From Tetragonia tetragonoides (lineage: Eukaryota; Streptophyta; Magnoliopsida; Caryophyllales; Aizoaceae), in assembly GCA_038025085.1 (NCBI GenBank), contig CM076151.1:8499001-8563000 (forward strand): a DNA stretch of 64,000 nucleotides, given 5' to 3'. The notes beneath the pieces were generated by a model, which did no database searches, had not been told where the DNA came from, and saw only the letters and a list, made by a program, of their open reading frames with translations. Both the position numbers and the translations under genes were made by a program. Shown in pieces: positions 21,424-32,565 of the stretch; the stretch's first letter is position 1, and each line of letters opens with the position of its first letter.

Positions 21424-22716
21424 TTTCCACCTAAATTTTATTGCTTTGCTTTCATTAACTCAAGAAAAATCAAATTTTTTGCTTCAAAAAGCATTTAGTA
21501 CACCCACAAACACTAATCTTGAACCACATAAAAGAGATTAATGATTAATGGAAGCACCAATATAAATAATAATATAATAAACCATATTATAAGCTTCTAT
21601 GGACATCCAAATGCTCCATTAAAGATCTGTGAAGAAGAGCTGTCTATGATTTAGTGGGTCCCCTTATGGTGCGCGAAAGCCCCACGCTATGGACCTACCT
21701 TATTTTCTCATATTGAAAAGTCATAACTACCCTTGTATGAAGTATAAGCATGTACAGTTTGCATGGGTATTCATGACATTTTTTTCATGTTTGATCTCAT
21801 TTTTTGGAACTTGGGAGTTGTCAACCTGGATGGAGTAAAAAAATATAGCAAGTGGTTTCTAATTGGACAATATTTTTACTGGCAATGTGGTTTAACGTGA
21901 TCTCCCAATTTAAGGGGTGATTACCCAGAAAAGGGTAAGAGAAAAGGACAATGGAAACCATGTTCATGATTAGTGCCAGGGGGGAGTTTGAAGTTGAAGT
22001 CTTTGAAAATTGTTAAATACTATCGATGCCCCTCTACTTAGCTCATACAAAGGGAAAGGGTTGTATTTGGCTGTTCACGACTAACATAAATCAGAAGCAA
22101 AGATAGACAATGGCGATTTTATGGATAACATTTCCTAATCTGATGATATACGGGCCGATCTATGGCACCCATCCATCTGGCTCGGAAGATGGGTGGGCAC
22201 GGACGTAGAGGTGGATGCAGGCATAGCCGGACTCACTTAAAATGATATTTTTAACAATTTTTTTAAGAAAATGTCCTACATATTATAAGAGAGTGCACCC
22301 ACTTAAATTGATTTCTAGATCCGACACTATATAAACAAACTATTTGTGCAAAATTATAAGGACCCGGCCTAAACCCGCTTGTTAGCCTTGTCCATGGGTT
22401 GAAAAATACTTTACGCTCAACCCACGTCCGACCAAGCCCGTTTTCTATCCGCTCCGACTTCATATGTGAGAGGTACGACTCCCCTTAGTTTTCTTCCAAG
22501 GTAAACCTAATAATGCACCCCATTAGATTAAAGAAAAGAAGGAGTTTGAACATACAACCGCAAATCAAACACCAAGAAAGCAAAAGATTCCTTAATACAA
22601 GCTAGAACTTAAAAAGGTTCCTTTACATCCATCCCAACTTTACTTTAAAAGCATGATTCCATACATGAAAATCTGTATTGCCTACGGGAAATGATACCCA
22701 TATACTTGATGTACAA
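21424..22716. other. Intergenic, promoter side of the membrane protein gene
   Basis: No gene seen. A CT/GA-rich stretch precedes the start codon on the minus strand. The rest is AT-rich single-copy-looking DNA without recognised elements. Confidence 0.4.
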
Positions 22717-22890
22717 GTACAACACACCACTTTTTCCATGTGTCTATCTCTCTCTTTTGACTTTTACAAAATTACCAAACTACCCCCAAAATTACTAAAC
22801 TACCCCCTGATTTCAAAAAGAGCATGTGTTCCCTTACCCCATTTCCTTACGTGTCAATTCCTAATTGGCTAAAAAAATAGTGTGTTGTAC
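22717..22890. mobile_element. Small TIR element (MITE-like)
   Basis: A 174-bp stretch bounded by inverted repeats gtacaacacaccacttttt on the left and aaaaaatagtgtgttgtac on the right. I do not see a convincing target duplication, and the family is unknown. Confidence 0.5.
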
Positions 22891-23439
22891 ACCATATGTT
22901 TCGGTAGCAAGGTCCTTACATCACATAATTTGACCATACACCTTATCACTAGCAAGGAAACTAGTTTCTCCCCAGAAAATATTCTCACTAAAAGTTCAAA
23001 TCTCTGCTCAAAAGGGTATTTGATCAGGGTGGTCTTCCACCTGAAGTCTTTAATTCTGTTATGAAAAATCAAACAGTTATCTGATCTGAAAAGTGAAAAT
23101 CCACCACTTGCAGAATCTTCATTATCCACTCATTAAATAAACAAGGTTATACTCTATATTAATTATTATACAGATTTCAGAACTATTTGACTTTGCTACC
23201 CAAATCCAGAGCAGCAAATCAAAATCCAGGACATAATATTGGTGTATTGTCCAATCCACTTCTGATGGAAGTCTCTGCAGCTAACTTGTAAACTTCTTTA
23301 TCTCTATTATCTCAGCAGCTAGATTCTAAGTTCTACAGCTAATTTTTGCACTACTAATGGTCACTAGTTGAAATAACACCACAAGATTGACTAATATATC
23401 TGAACAAGTGTACAACAGATGAGCCCTATTTGCTCCGAA

Positions 23440-25065
23440 TCACATGAACCTTGATAGTTTTACAAGTCCCTTTTTTTCTAATAAGAATTCAAGGATAATG
23501 GTGTCGCCTTCCCGAATCTTGTTCTTTCGACACAAGTATTTCCACCCTTCGACAACCCAAACCTTGTCCTGTTGATATTTGCGTTTGCGCATTTCCCCCC
23601 ACCACTTTCTACCTTTCACATCTTCAAGGACAATGTTGTTGCTGAATTTGAGATCATACTCCTCTATCACATGCTTTGGAATCACCTGCACTTGGGTGAA
23701 GTAACTAGTGTTATTTCCATTACCCATGTAGGAATAATCAAAACACTTTTAGCTGCACACCAACAAAATGAGCATTCAGGAATCACTAACCACGCTACCA
23801 AACTTTCCTTGTGTCACTTTCCTGACAAAGGATGGGTTCCCATGAGTAACAAACCTTGTTGTGTCTATCCTTTCTCCATTTTCCTCGCCATTTTCGGACA
23901 CTGGAGTTAAGAGAAAGGGAAAACAAAAACAAGAAAACAATACCTCATATGAGATTCGGATTCAAAACCTATTTTCATTGGCCTTTCAAACGAAAAGAAT
24001 CATCAGTATTTATCAAATAAGTTAGCAGCTTACAGTTTTTTTTCATAGCAAAATTTTCAGCCCCATCATTCGTGGAGTCCTTGCTTGATACTGTCCTGGA
24101 TTTTCCATTGTCCTCCTCCTCTTCTCGTTCTTCAGTCACTTCTCCTTCCTCCTCTCGTTCTTCTGTCACTTCTCCTTCCTCCTCTCGTTCTTCTGTTTCT
24201 TCCTCCTCCGGAACTGGATTCCGCTCACATCCATTGATCCCAAGTAATGTAACATCGAAAACATGGTGGCCATTATACTTAAAAGTCATGAATTCACCCA
24301 CACTCAACGAATTACCCGAAACAAACCCAGGCCAACCCCCCTGGAAATATAAGCCATCCCCAATTTCAGCCACATTTACTGGCCAAAGCTTGCCCTTACG
24401 ATTCTTTAAGATGACTTTGTCAGGTATTTTTTCAGTTATGCGACGTAAAAACTCATCTGGGATCCGCTACAAAATCCAATTACACAAATTAACCTGATCT
24501 CCATATACATTACTATAGAAATAGCTTTTAAGCAGAGATTACACATACACAAGTAACACAACAAATAATTGATTTGGAAAAACCTTGTTATTTTGTACAT
24601 TGATTAAACTAACCCACGAATATGCTACCAAGCTAGGTGACATTTATCATAAGTTCAAGCGGAATTGTTAACTGATAATGCTATTGTGAACAGTGCAAGA
24701 AATAAGCAGGAACTATGGTGAACAGTACAAATTTTCAGCAGGAAAACTGCTGTGAACAGTACAGAAAATCAGCATGAATCAGAACTTTTTAGGCAAATAA
24801 ATTGATGGAAATTATCGCCATGATTATCAAACAAGAAACAGAGTATCAAGGTTCTCCCACAAAATTGGAAACCATGAAAAATAAAATCAATACTAAAAAA
24901 AACGAGCTCCTAAGAAAAACAAAAACACAAGCCAGTAAAAAGTTTAAAAAGATAGTAACTTGTTGAATTACATACCATAGTTTGAGAACAATGCTCAGGT
25001 AAAAACACTTTAAAGAACTGTGGCCTTTGGGGATTATACCCATAGTCTGAAGAAGAAAATCCCAT
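23440..25065 (-). CDS. REM/B3 DNA-binding protein (gene 1)
   Basis: Exons 25065-24976, 24466-24034, 23900-23791 and 23685-23440 give 292 codons. Two B3 domains: the first spans exons 1-2 (RPQFFKVFLPEHCSQTM…RIPDEF…VILKNRKGKLWPV…GLYFQGGWPGFV…LSVGEFMTFKYNG), the second exons 3-4 (NPSFVRKVTQGKFGSVVIPKHVIEEYDLKF…). An acidic linker carries three copies of a ten-residue EEREEEGEVT-type repeat. B3 domains of the REM class bind DNA; members act in reproductive development, often redundantly. The donor of the third intron is the weak GTTAGT. Compared with the paralogue at 30 kb, the last eight residues are in a shifted frame after a run of seven A, so the native C-terminus may have been lost. Confidence 0.82.
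24115..24200 (-). repeat. 30-bp coding tandem repeat
   Basis: Three units of tcctcctctcgttcttctgtcacttctcct-like sequence encode the EEREEEGEVT repeats in the linker of REM gene 1. The paralogue at 30.7 kb lacks the expansion. Confidence 0.85.
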
Positions 25066-25638
25066 CTTCAAAAGGCTTCAACTTTGATAAGGCTTTCAAG
25101 AACCCTCCTTGAATTTATTCTCTTTCCTATTTCTTCAATGGGGAGAGAGTACCATAAGTCACAATCAAGGCTTTTGTAGTTCGTTTCAGAAAAAATAGAC
25201 AAACAGAGAGAGTGAGAGAGAGAGATGAAAAAACCAAAGAATGTGCAAAGACCCAGGGGAAAAGATTCAAAGAGTACTGAAAAAGAGACTACTGAAATAA
25301 GTTATTTCAACATCAACAATCAGATAGAGATTTCCGAGATTTCTTAAAAAAAAAAAAGAAAAGAAAAGAAAGATAGAGATAAATAGATAATCCAGAGATG
25401 CAAAATTGTTTTTGTTTTTTTATAGAAAGTTTTTGTTCTGTATGATATTCAATCATTCATTGTACACTACGGAGTATGTTACAATAAAATCTCTTAATTA
25501 TACTCCATGTGTTATGGGTTTGGCCTTAATTTATTTCTTGATTCTCTTTACTGAATGGTCAAATTGTATGCCAATATCACAGATTCACAGCAGGTTTTTA
25601 GTCTTTACAGCAAGCAATCTCAAATGCAGAGCACTAGA

Positions 25639-25737
25639 TTTTTTTTTTTCTTTTCAACAAGGGTATCCACTAGGCCACCGACACCGTCGACACTATTTCC
25701 CCGCGCTAGCTTATAGGCACCTCAAAGGAAGGGACAC
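25639..25737 (-). mobile_element. 5'-truncated SINE with 14-bp target duplication
   Basis: Reads on the minus strand gaggtgcctataagctagcgcgggg…gatacccttgttg and then an A-rich tail, matching the 3' half of the full SINE at 42430-42627. It lies between perfect direct repeats tgcagagcactaga (25625-25638 and 25738-25751). Confidence 0.85.
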
Positions 25738-26271
25738 TGCAGAGCACTAGAATTTAATCATCTCTGTAACTCAAAATTTGCTATGGTTGTCAACCGACCT
25801 TCACACTAGCGCAACTGTTCAATAAAACTCTTGCAAACCAATCCGGCATGTATTTTAAAGTTTGTTGAGTTTATATTTTTCTTTTATGTATTATTTACTG
25901 TATTTCTTTTGGAACATCATCCCCTTGATGTGTTATGCTATACAGCAGTAGACATCAAGTCATCAAATGTCGTCCTACCGATGTATAAACCGCGAACAAG
26001 GCTAAAATAGCAAAGTTTTGATTGAGATAAGCATAACCCCAACTTTGAACAACAGAAATTGAATACACACTTCAGATTTTGCTATGTCAGATTCATTACA
26101 AACTGAGTACTATAAGTCAAGAGTTGGCGAAGCCAGTGTGTGATACCTGGTAGCACAACATCATTCGACTAAATGCAAACAAACACCTGCACCAAAATTC
26201 TATGTAACGCCATAAAGGATGATGAGTTTGATTTATACAAGTGCAGTTTGCTTCAAAAGTTTTAGCCTTGA

Positions 26272-29128
26272 TTAGTGATGAAGTAATCTCCTTGCAGCAT
26301 GAACTTTCAGCACGTGATTTTTAGCATCAGTCAGCTCAAAAGCACAGACATCCCCTACCTTTAAATTGTTATCCCGCGCAAAAACAAGCCATCCGCTACC
26401 TAATCTGCAAACAGCTGTTTTAACACATCGCACTAGCCATTGCCTCCCATCAGACGCCTCAACTTTGAAAAATTCCCCAGCCTCACACCTGATAAACTTT
26501 CGAGCAAAATCAGCAGGAACGTTCTGCATAATTTGTAGTGATAATAACTAATAAGTGCTAGGTCTTGAGAAGTTTAAGCCAATAATCAATTATTACTAAT
26601 AGTTTAGTGACTCAAGTCACTAAGAATCATAAAAACGCTCATACATTGCAAGCTAATATAGACGAGGAATAGACTAACCACAAAGTTTCCACCCTGCAAA
26701 TTATAATTCTTGATGGTCATGATCCAAAAAGGATTTGCAGGCCTGGAGATACCAGCTGAAGCCAGAGCTTTAATTAGTTCCTCATGCTGGTACCAGACTT
26801 GGTCCTCTGCAACTGAACCAAGTTAAGCAATCAAAAGCCGTTTTAAGAGCACCTTTCTAGACCAAATAAAAACCAGTTACTCGAAGATAAATAACCTACC
26901 AGATGGAGTCCCTTGCTTACCACCATTTGTTTCAGTACTAGACTTGCTCCCTTCAAATTGATTTAGCTCCTCCTCGTCGTCGCTTGCCAGTGAGCTACTA
27001 GAGAATCCACCACTAATAACATCTTGACAATCATCATCCATTTTTTCTTCATGCCCATGCAAAGAAGACTCGTCTTCACTATCTATCTGTATTACTTCTA
27101 CTGGTAAAACATTTGATGCATCGAGGACTCCAGTACTTTTTAGCGGGAACCTTACTGAGTTGTTGCGATTGTTGTACGAAGCTCCTCCATCTCGGTCATC
27201 ACAATGAAATTCCTTTTGTTCTTGAGGTATAATGTGAGCATTACATGGGTAAGGAATCTCACAAGTTTTTTGATCGAAGATATGAACTTCAAATTTTGAA
27301 TTCCCTTCAAAGGTGAACAGCAGAAAATAAGCAAAGCCTATGGAGAAGTAGTCCACAAATTCTTGCCATCCTTCTTTGAAGAATAGCTGACTGTCCTCTT
27401 TAACTAGTGCCACTTTCCAGGATTCACCTGTAGGAACAGTAAGGATGGCAGAAGTAGAAAGTTCGCCACCAAATGTAGTTGCAAATGCCTCTGGTATCCT
27501 CTGTTAAACACAAAATAAAGAGAAAAAAAAAAGAAAAAAGAAAAGAAGAGCTAATGTTCCATTTGCCAATAGGTTTATGAGATTAAGTAAAATGGGGGAA
27601 GAAACGGATGGCCAATATTTTTACTCTCCAAATTGACCTTGACAGTTAACATTCAGCAAGATAATCTAATTTTTTCCATTCAATTAGTACGAGATGCTAT
27701 TCCTTGCAATACAATTTAAGAGCCTAGAGTACTGAATGTATACTTGGCATGATCTAAGCTAGGCTTATCTGCTTTTTCTTGAAGTTTAACTTGGGGGGAT
27801 TAACAGTCACATTTGCCACTCTTGGGCCAGCAATTATAGTTGTATAGCCAGACGCTGCCAAACCCATATAAAGTCCTTGTCACCACAACCTCAAGATTTA
27901 TGTTGGGTTATGGTTGTAATCAAGGGCTAGGAAACCAGGTGATCTCGTGGTTTGGACATGGAGGATTTGATCAGAAAAGACTCCAATGGCACCATGCTAG
28001 GCTTTCAGTAAATGGGCTTGCTTGGAGCTGAGACGAGCAGAGAAGCCATGAAAGACAGTTCTTTAAACATGAAGCAAAACATTAGTATTTCTTTCTCCGT
28101 CTTGGTTTACATTGAAACTGACACTGCCTAAAGTGGACCTGTACCACTCATCAATGTCACAAAATGTAGAGGGCTTAAGGTCATATTGGATTCTAACAAT
28201 GAAAGTTTCCTTCCCCAGTTTATCAGCATTCCCTCCTCCCCCCACTGCAGAGAAAGCCAGAAAGGCGACGAGGGACAAAGAAGATGAACAAAAGGGTACC
28301 GGGGAAAGTCATGGTTTAACTTTGAAATCGAGAGAAGAAGAAGTAAAAAACGAAACATGAATGTACATGGACTGTATCAGAATGGTGGTACACATAGATG
28401 TGTAGTATCAAAAGCAACAATGGTGGAGGCAAAAAGGTTCAAACTTTTAGGGAGGCAAAAGTTGAATGATAAGCTGGTTCAGTGTTTGGGACTTTTCAAG
28501 GGTGGGAGATGGATGAGCAAATCAGCCAAAATAAGAGTAAAAGTTGCCTATTTTGACAATGTATCTTTAATCTTTCACAAAATCAAACATCAACTCCCTA
28601 GATTCATTGCAAAGGAGACTTTGCACTAAATATCCCAAATTCTTTGACAAAAGATAAATCTTTGACAACAGAAACATATCACACTGGATGTTTCACGTAT
28701 CAATGTCTAATAAATGCCCAATTTTGCTTCCCAAACAAAATAAAATTCACTTAGATACTGTATGTTATCACTTTCTGATTCACAGCAAACAGTCTATTTG
28801 TCTAGGGCTCTTCAGTTCAAGTCATCAAGTTATACATATCACATTATTTAAAAAACTAATAACAAGAACAAAAAAAGGAGGGAATAGAACTGCAATTGTT
28901 ACTAAAAGCAAAAACCATGATCAATTATTCATTTACAGACCAAAAAAATCAATAAAAGATCAAATGCAAAATGAAAAGGGCAAGGAAAAGATGAAAAGTT
29001 ACCAGCTTTTTGGATTGTAAGGTTGGAGAGAGCATTAACTTGAAGAAGCAACACGGTGGGTTTCTCTCTCCAGAAGTAGAGAGAGAGTGGTTGTCATGGT
29101 TTCTCCTCTTTGGTCTCTCTCTGTTCAT
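26272..29128 (-). CDS. REM/B3 DNA-binding protein (gene 3), subtilase relic in intron 1
   Basis: Exons 29128-29003, 27500-26900, 26812-26679 and 26523-26272 close into 370 codons. The first B3 domain spans exons 1-2 (CCFFKLMLSPTLQSKKL | RIPEAFATTFGG…SWKVALVKEDSQLFFKEGWQEFVDYFSIGFAYFLLFTFEG). An acidic, Ser-rich linker follows, and a second B3 domain is in exons 3-4 (ANPFWIMTIKNYNLQGGNFV | NVPADFARKF…GWLVFARDNNLKVGDVCAFEL). It is the sister of the gene at 35954-41345, with the same exon layout and intron phases. The long intron 1 contains a collapsed subtilase on the same strand, plus simple AT-rich DNA. Confidence 0.85.
27775..28312 (-). pseudogene. Collapsed subtilase copy inside REM gene 3 intron
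   Basis: From the ATG at 28312, the minus strand gives a signal-like start, then TFIVRIQYDLKPSTFCDIDEWYRSTL, the I9-propeptide region of the subtilase at 38-40 kb. It continues to about 27890 and then jumps to sequence matching the extreme 3' end of that gene (aagtttaacttggggggattaacagtcacatttgcc in the plus orientation, at about 27783). The catalytic domain is absent: an internal deletion removed roughly 1.7 kb. It shows that the nested arrangement predates the duplication of this block. Confidence 0.88.
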
Positions 29129-29339
29129 AGTTCCCCAGTGAAGAAGTGATGTGATTTTGGAGCTTCTTTTGGCCTTTTGCTAACTAAATTGCCTTGGGGT
29201 TATTTTGCACATATCCCCAGATTCCTAATCCCATCTTGGTGTATTGATTCGTTTGATCGTCTCTACGTTCCTCTTGTCATTCAATTACATAGGGAAGACA
29301 AGTAAACCGGAAGAGCTTGGGTGTGTAGGTGTGTACTGA

Positions 29340-29480
29340 GTAGGTGTGTACTGTGTAATATGATCGTCTCACTATTTAGACCAACTTACAATAAACGGGA
29401 TCACTATTTAGAAATATTGAAGTCGCTTGTTATGAGCAGTGACTTTTAATTCACTAAAAAAAATTATCATCATCTTACCA
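29340..29480. repeat. Dispersed repeat family, copy 1
   Basis: Contains gtctcactatttagaccaactt…ctatttagaaatat…gagcagtgacttttaattcact, shared with stretches at 45853-45995 and 57838-57990. The family seems to be a small non-autonomous element; I cannot define its ends here. Confidence 0.55.
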
Positions 29481-29988
29481 AACATTACAATACGAGTATA
29501 CGACCGTGTCAAACAAGTTTTTGGGTTAAAGTATTGTTATCTAATAGTATTTGAGAAAAAGAGAAAAGTAAGCTTTCTCAAAATTTCTTTTCTTCTATGG
29601 GAAAATATATGTCGTCCAACACCCATTTGGGTATATTGTAGATTTGTAGGCATGCTTTTGGGCCTAGGCTACTCAAGTGAGCCAATATACTTTAAAACCA
29701 TTGTTTCCCTATAGTTAAGGCCTGATATGAAAATCCACCACTTACAGAATTTTCCATATTGTTACACAACATGACAACATATAAGTTTACTGTCAGTGTC
29801 CAAACCATTTCTGATGGGAATCAAGAAATTGTAACTTTCCTTCATAAACCTCAGAAGTCAGAACATTAGAGACATACTCCTACAATGTTAGCAAACTTCT
29901 CTCTTTTCACAACAGTTAGCTTCTGCGGTTCTAACTCTACAGCTAATTTCGATCACTGACTCGATGTTGCACTACTAAGTCATGGTCA

Positions 29989-31822
29989 CTAGTTGAAATA
30001 AAGCCACGACATCAACAAATGTATCTGACCAAGTGTATACAGCAGATGAGCCTCTTTGCTCCGAATTATACGAACCTTGATGGTTTTACAAGTCCCCTTT
30101 TTTCCTAACAAAAATTCATGGATAATGGTGTAGCCTTCTCTAACTTTGTTCTTTTGACACAAGTATTTCCACCCTTTGACGACCCCATCCTTGCCCTGTT
30201 GATCTTTGCAAATCCCCCCCCCCCCCGCCACTTTCTGCCCTTCAAATCTTCAAGGACGATGTTGTTACTGAATTTGAGATTATAATCCTCTATCACATGC
30301 TTTGGAATGACCTGCACAAGGGTGAAGTAACTAGGATTAGTTCCATTACCCATGTATTATAAAAAAAACTTAGCTACAGACCAAGAAAATATGCATTCAA
30401 GAAACACATACCAAGCTACCAAATTTTCCTTGTGTCACTTTCCTGATGAAAGACGGGTTCACATGAGGGACAACCTTTGTTGTGTCTATTTCTTCTTGAT
30501 TCTCTTCTTCACCATTTCCGCACACTGAAGTGAGAATAATAAGAGAAAAGGAAAAAACAGAATAAGACCACATTTGAGACTCGGATTCAAAACCTATTTC
30601 ATTGGCTTTTCAGTATTGATCAAATGAGTAAGCAGCTTACAGTCTTTCCCATAGCAAAATTTTCAGCCCCATCATTCGTCAAGTTCTTGCTTGATACTGT
30701 CCTGGATTTTCCATTGTCCTCCTCCTCCTTCGCAACTGGATTCCTCTCACTTCCATTGACCCCGAGTGGTGAAACATCGAAAACATGGTAGCCATTATAC
30801 TCAAAAGTCATAAATTCACCTACACTCAAGGAATTACCCAAAACAAACCTAGGCCAACCCCCCTGGAAATACAAGCCATCCCCAATTTCAGCCACATCTA
30901 CTACCCAAAGCTTGCCATGGCGATTTTTCAATATAACTTTGTTAGGTAGTTTTTGAGCTATGCGATTTAGAACTATCCGCTGCAAAATCCAATTCAACAA
31001 ATTACCCTCTCCATATCAATTTCTCCATAGTGGTAGCTTCAATACAGAGATTACACATACACAACAGATCAAGATTTGGCCGTGGATGTTAGTTGATATA
31101 CATTAATTAAACATTTTTCATATTTGGTACGGTACAACCCACGATTTTGCCACTCCATTAGGTGACATTTATAATGTCATCAAAGGTTCAAACGAAATTA
31201 TCACCGAGAATACCATGGTGAACAACTGAATAGTACACGAAATCAGCAGGAATATGGTGATCAGTACAAAAATTCAACAGGAATACCATGGTGAACCACT
31301 GACTAATACAAAAAATCAACAAGAACTATGGCGATCAGTACCAAAATTCAACACGAATACTACTGTAACAGTACAGAAAATCAGCAGGAATCAGAACTCT
31401 TTACCCAAATAAATTGATGAGGATTATTATCAAACAGAAGCAGAATATGTATATATTATTCTCCCTGAAAACTTGACCTCATGAAAATAAGATTAATGCT
31501 AAAAAAAAAAAAAAAAAAAGAGGAAACTTCAAGCCAACAGCAATTCAGCACATCATGTCAATAAAATGAGAAAGACCAAAACAAACTATAGTGTGTCAAT
31601 CAAACATTCAAACTCCTTAAACAGTACTAGAAAGTTAATTCTTCAAAAAAAAATCAAATATTCAAACTGCTTAAACAGAAACAAAAAGTTAAATTCTTCA
31701 AGTAAAATTGACGAGTTTTTGGAGTTACATACCATAGTGATTGAACAATGCTCAGGTAGGAACACTTTAAAAAACCATGGCCTCTGTGGGTTATACCCAT
31801 TTTCTGAAGAAGAAGAACTCAT
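29989..31822 (-). pseudogene. REM/B3 gene 2, frameshifted paralogue of gene 1
   Basis: Exon 1 31822-31733 (MSSSSSENGYNPQRPWFFKVFLPEHC..), exon 2 30979-30641, exon 3 about 30523-30416, exon 4 from about 30311. The layout is that of gene 1. Two lesions are visible. The junction of exons 2 and 3 is out of phase because the A-tract before the donor is a base shorter than in gene 1 (…ATGGGAAAGACT|gt against …ATGAAAAAAAACT|gt), which leads to an early stop. In exon 4 a run of 14 C (plus strand, about 30212-30226) shifts GRKW…GG away from the frame of KGWKYLCQKNKVREG. The C run is prone to slippage or sequencing error; the first lesion is more telling. Confidence 0.78.
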
Positions 31823-32565
31823 CTTCAAAAGACTTCAACTTTACAAATCTTTCAAGAACTTCCTTAGATGAATTCTCTCTCTTATTCTTCTTCTTTCCTC
31901 TCTCTCTCTTTGATAAATGGTGTATGTATGGGCCACTAATACTATGGAGAGCCAGAACCATAACACAAGCTGGGGTTTGTTTTAGTTTGTTTCAGAAATA
32001 GACAAAGAAAAGGAGAGAGAAAGAGAGTTACAGAAGGAAAAGGCATAAAGAATGTGCAAAGACCAGAGGTCTATGGGAAAAGAGTACTGAAAAAGGAACT
32101 AATAGCAGGTCTTGAATGACTTGGGAGAATCTATGAACAAAAGAAACATCTACATCATCAACACAGTTACAGAGATAGAGATATTCCACAGATTTTTTTT
32201 TTTAAAACAAAAAAACCCAGCTTTTGTTCAATATTTCGAAATTTGTACATTCCTTATTTGAATTGATAACACTATGAAATATAGGAAATTTCCCACCTAA
32301 GTTAACAGTTATAATAGTAATTTGTAACAGCAGAAAATTAATTGACCATAAAGCATTTTTTCAGTAGCTAGAAAGAAATCAGATTAGACTTAAGAAATAA
32401 AGTTGCCACATCCAAAATGGCTAAACAAGAAACTACAGATTCAGGATGAATTAGTACACATAGATGGCATAATGTTTGATGAATTTTGAGTCTATGTACT
32501 ACTTCATAGTCTAACTAGCTACATTATTAACAATTTGTTCAATTGATCACGGTTGCTACCTCCAT
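31823..32565. other. Intergenic between REM genes
   Basis: No gene seen. GA-rich leader sequence of REM gene 2 near 31900-32050, then AT-rich DNA to the 3' end of the next gene. Confidence 0.4.
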
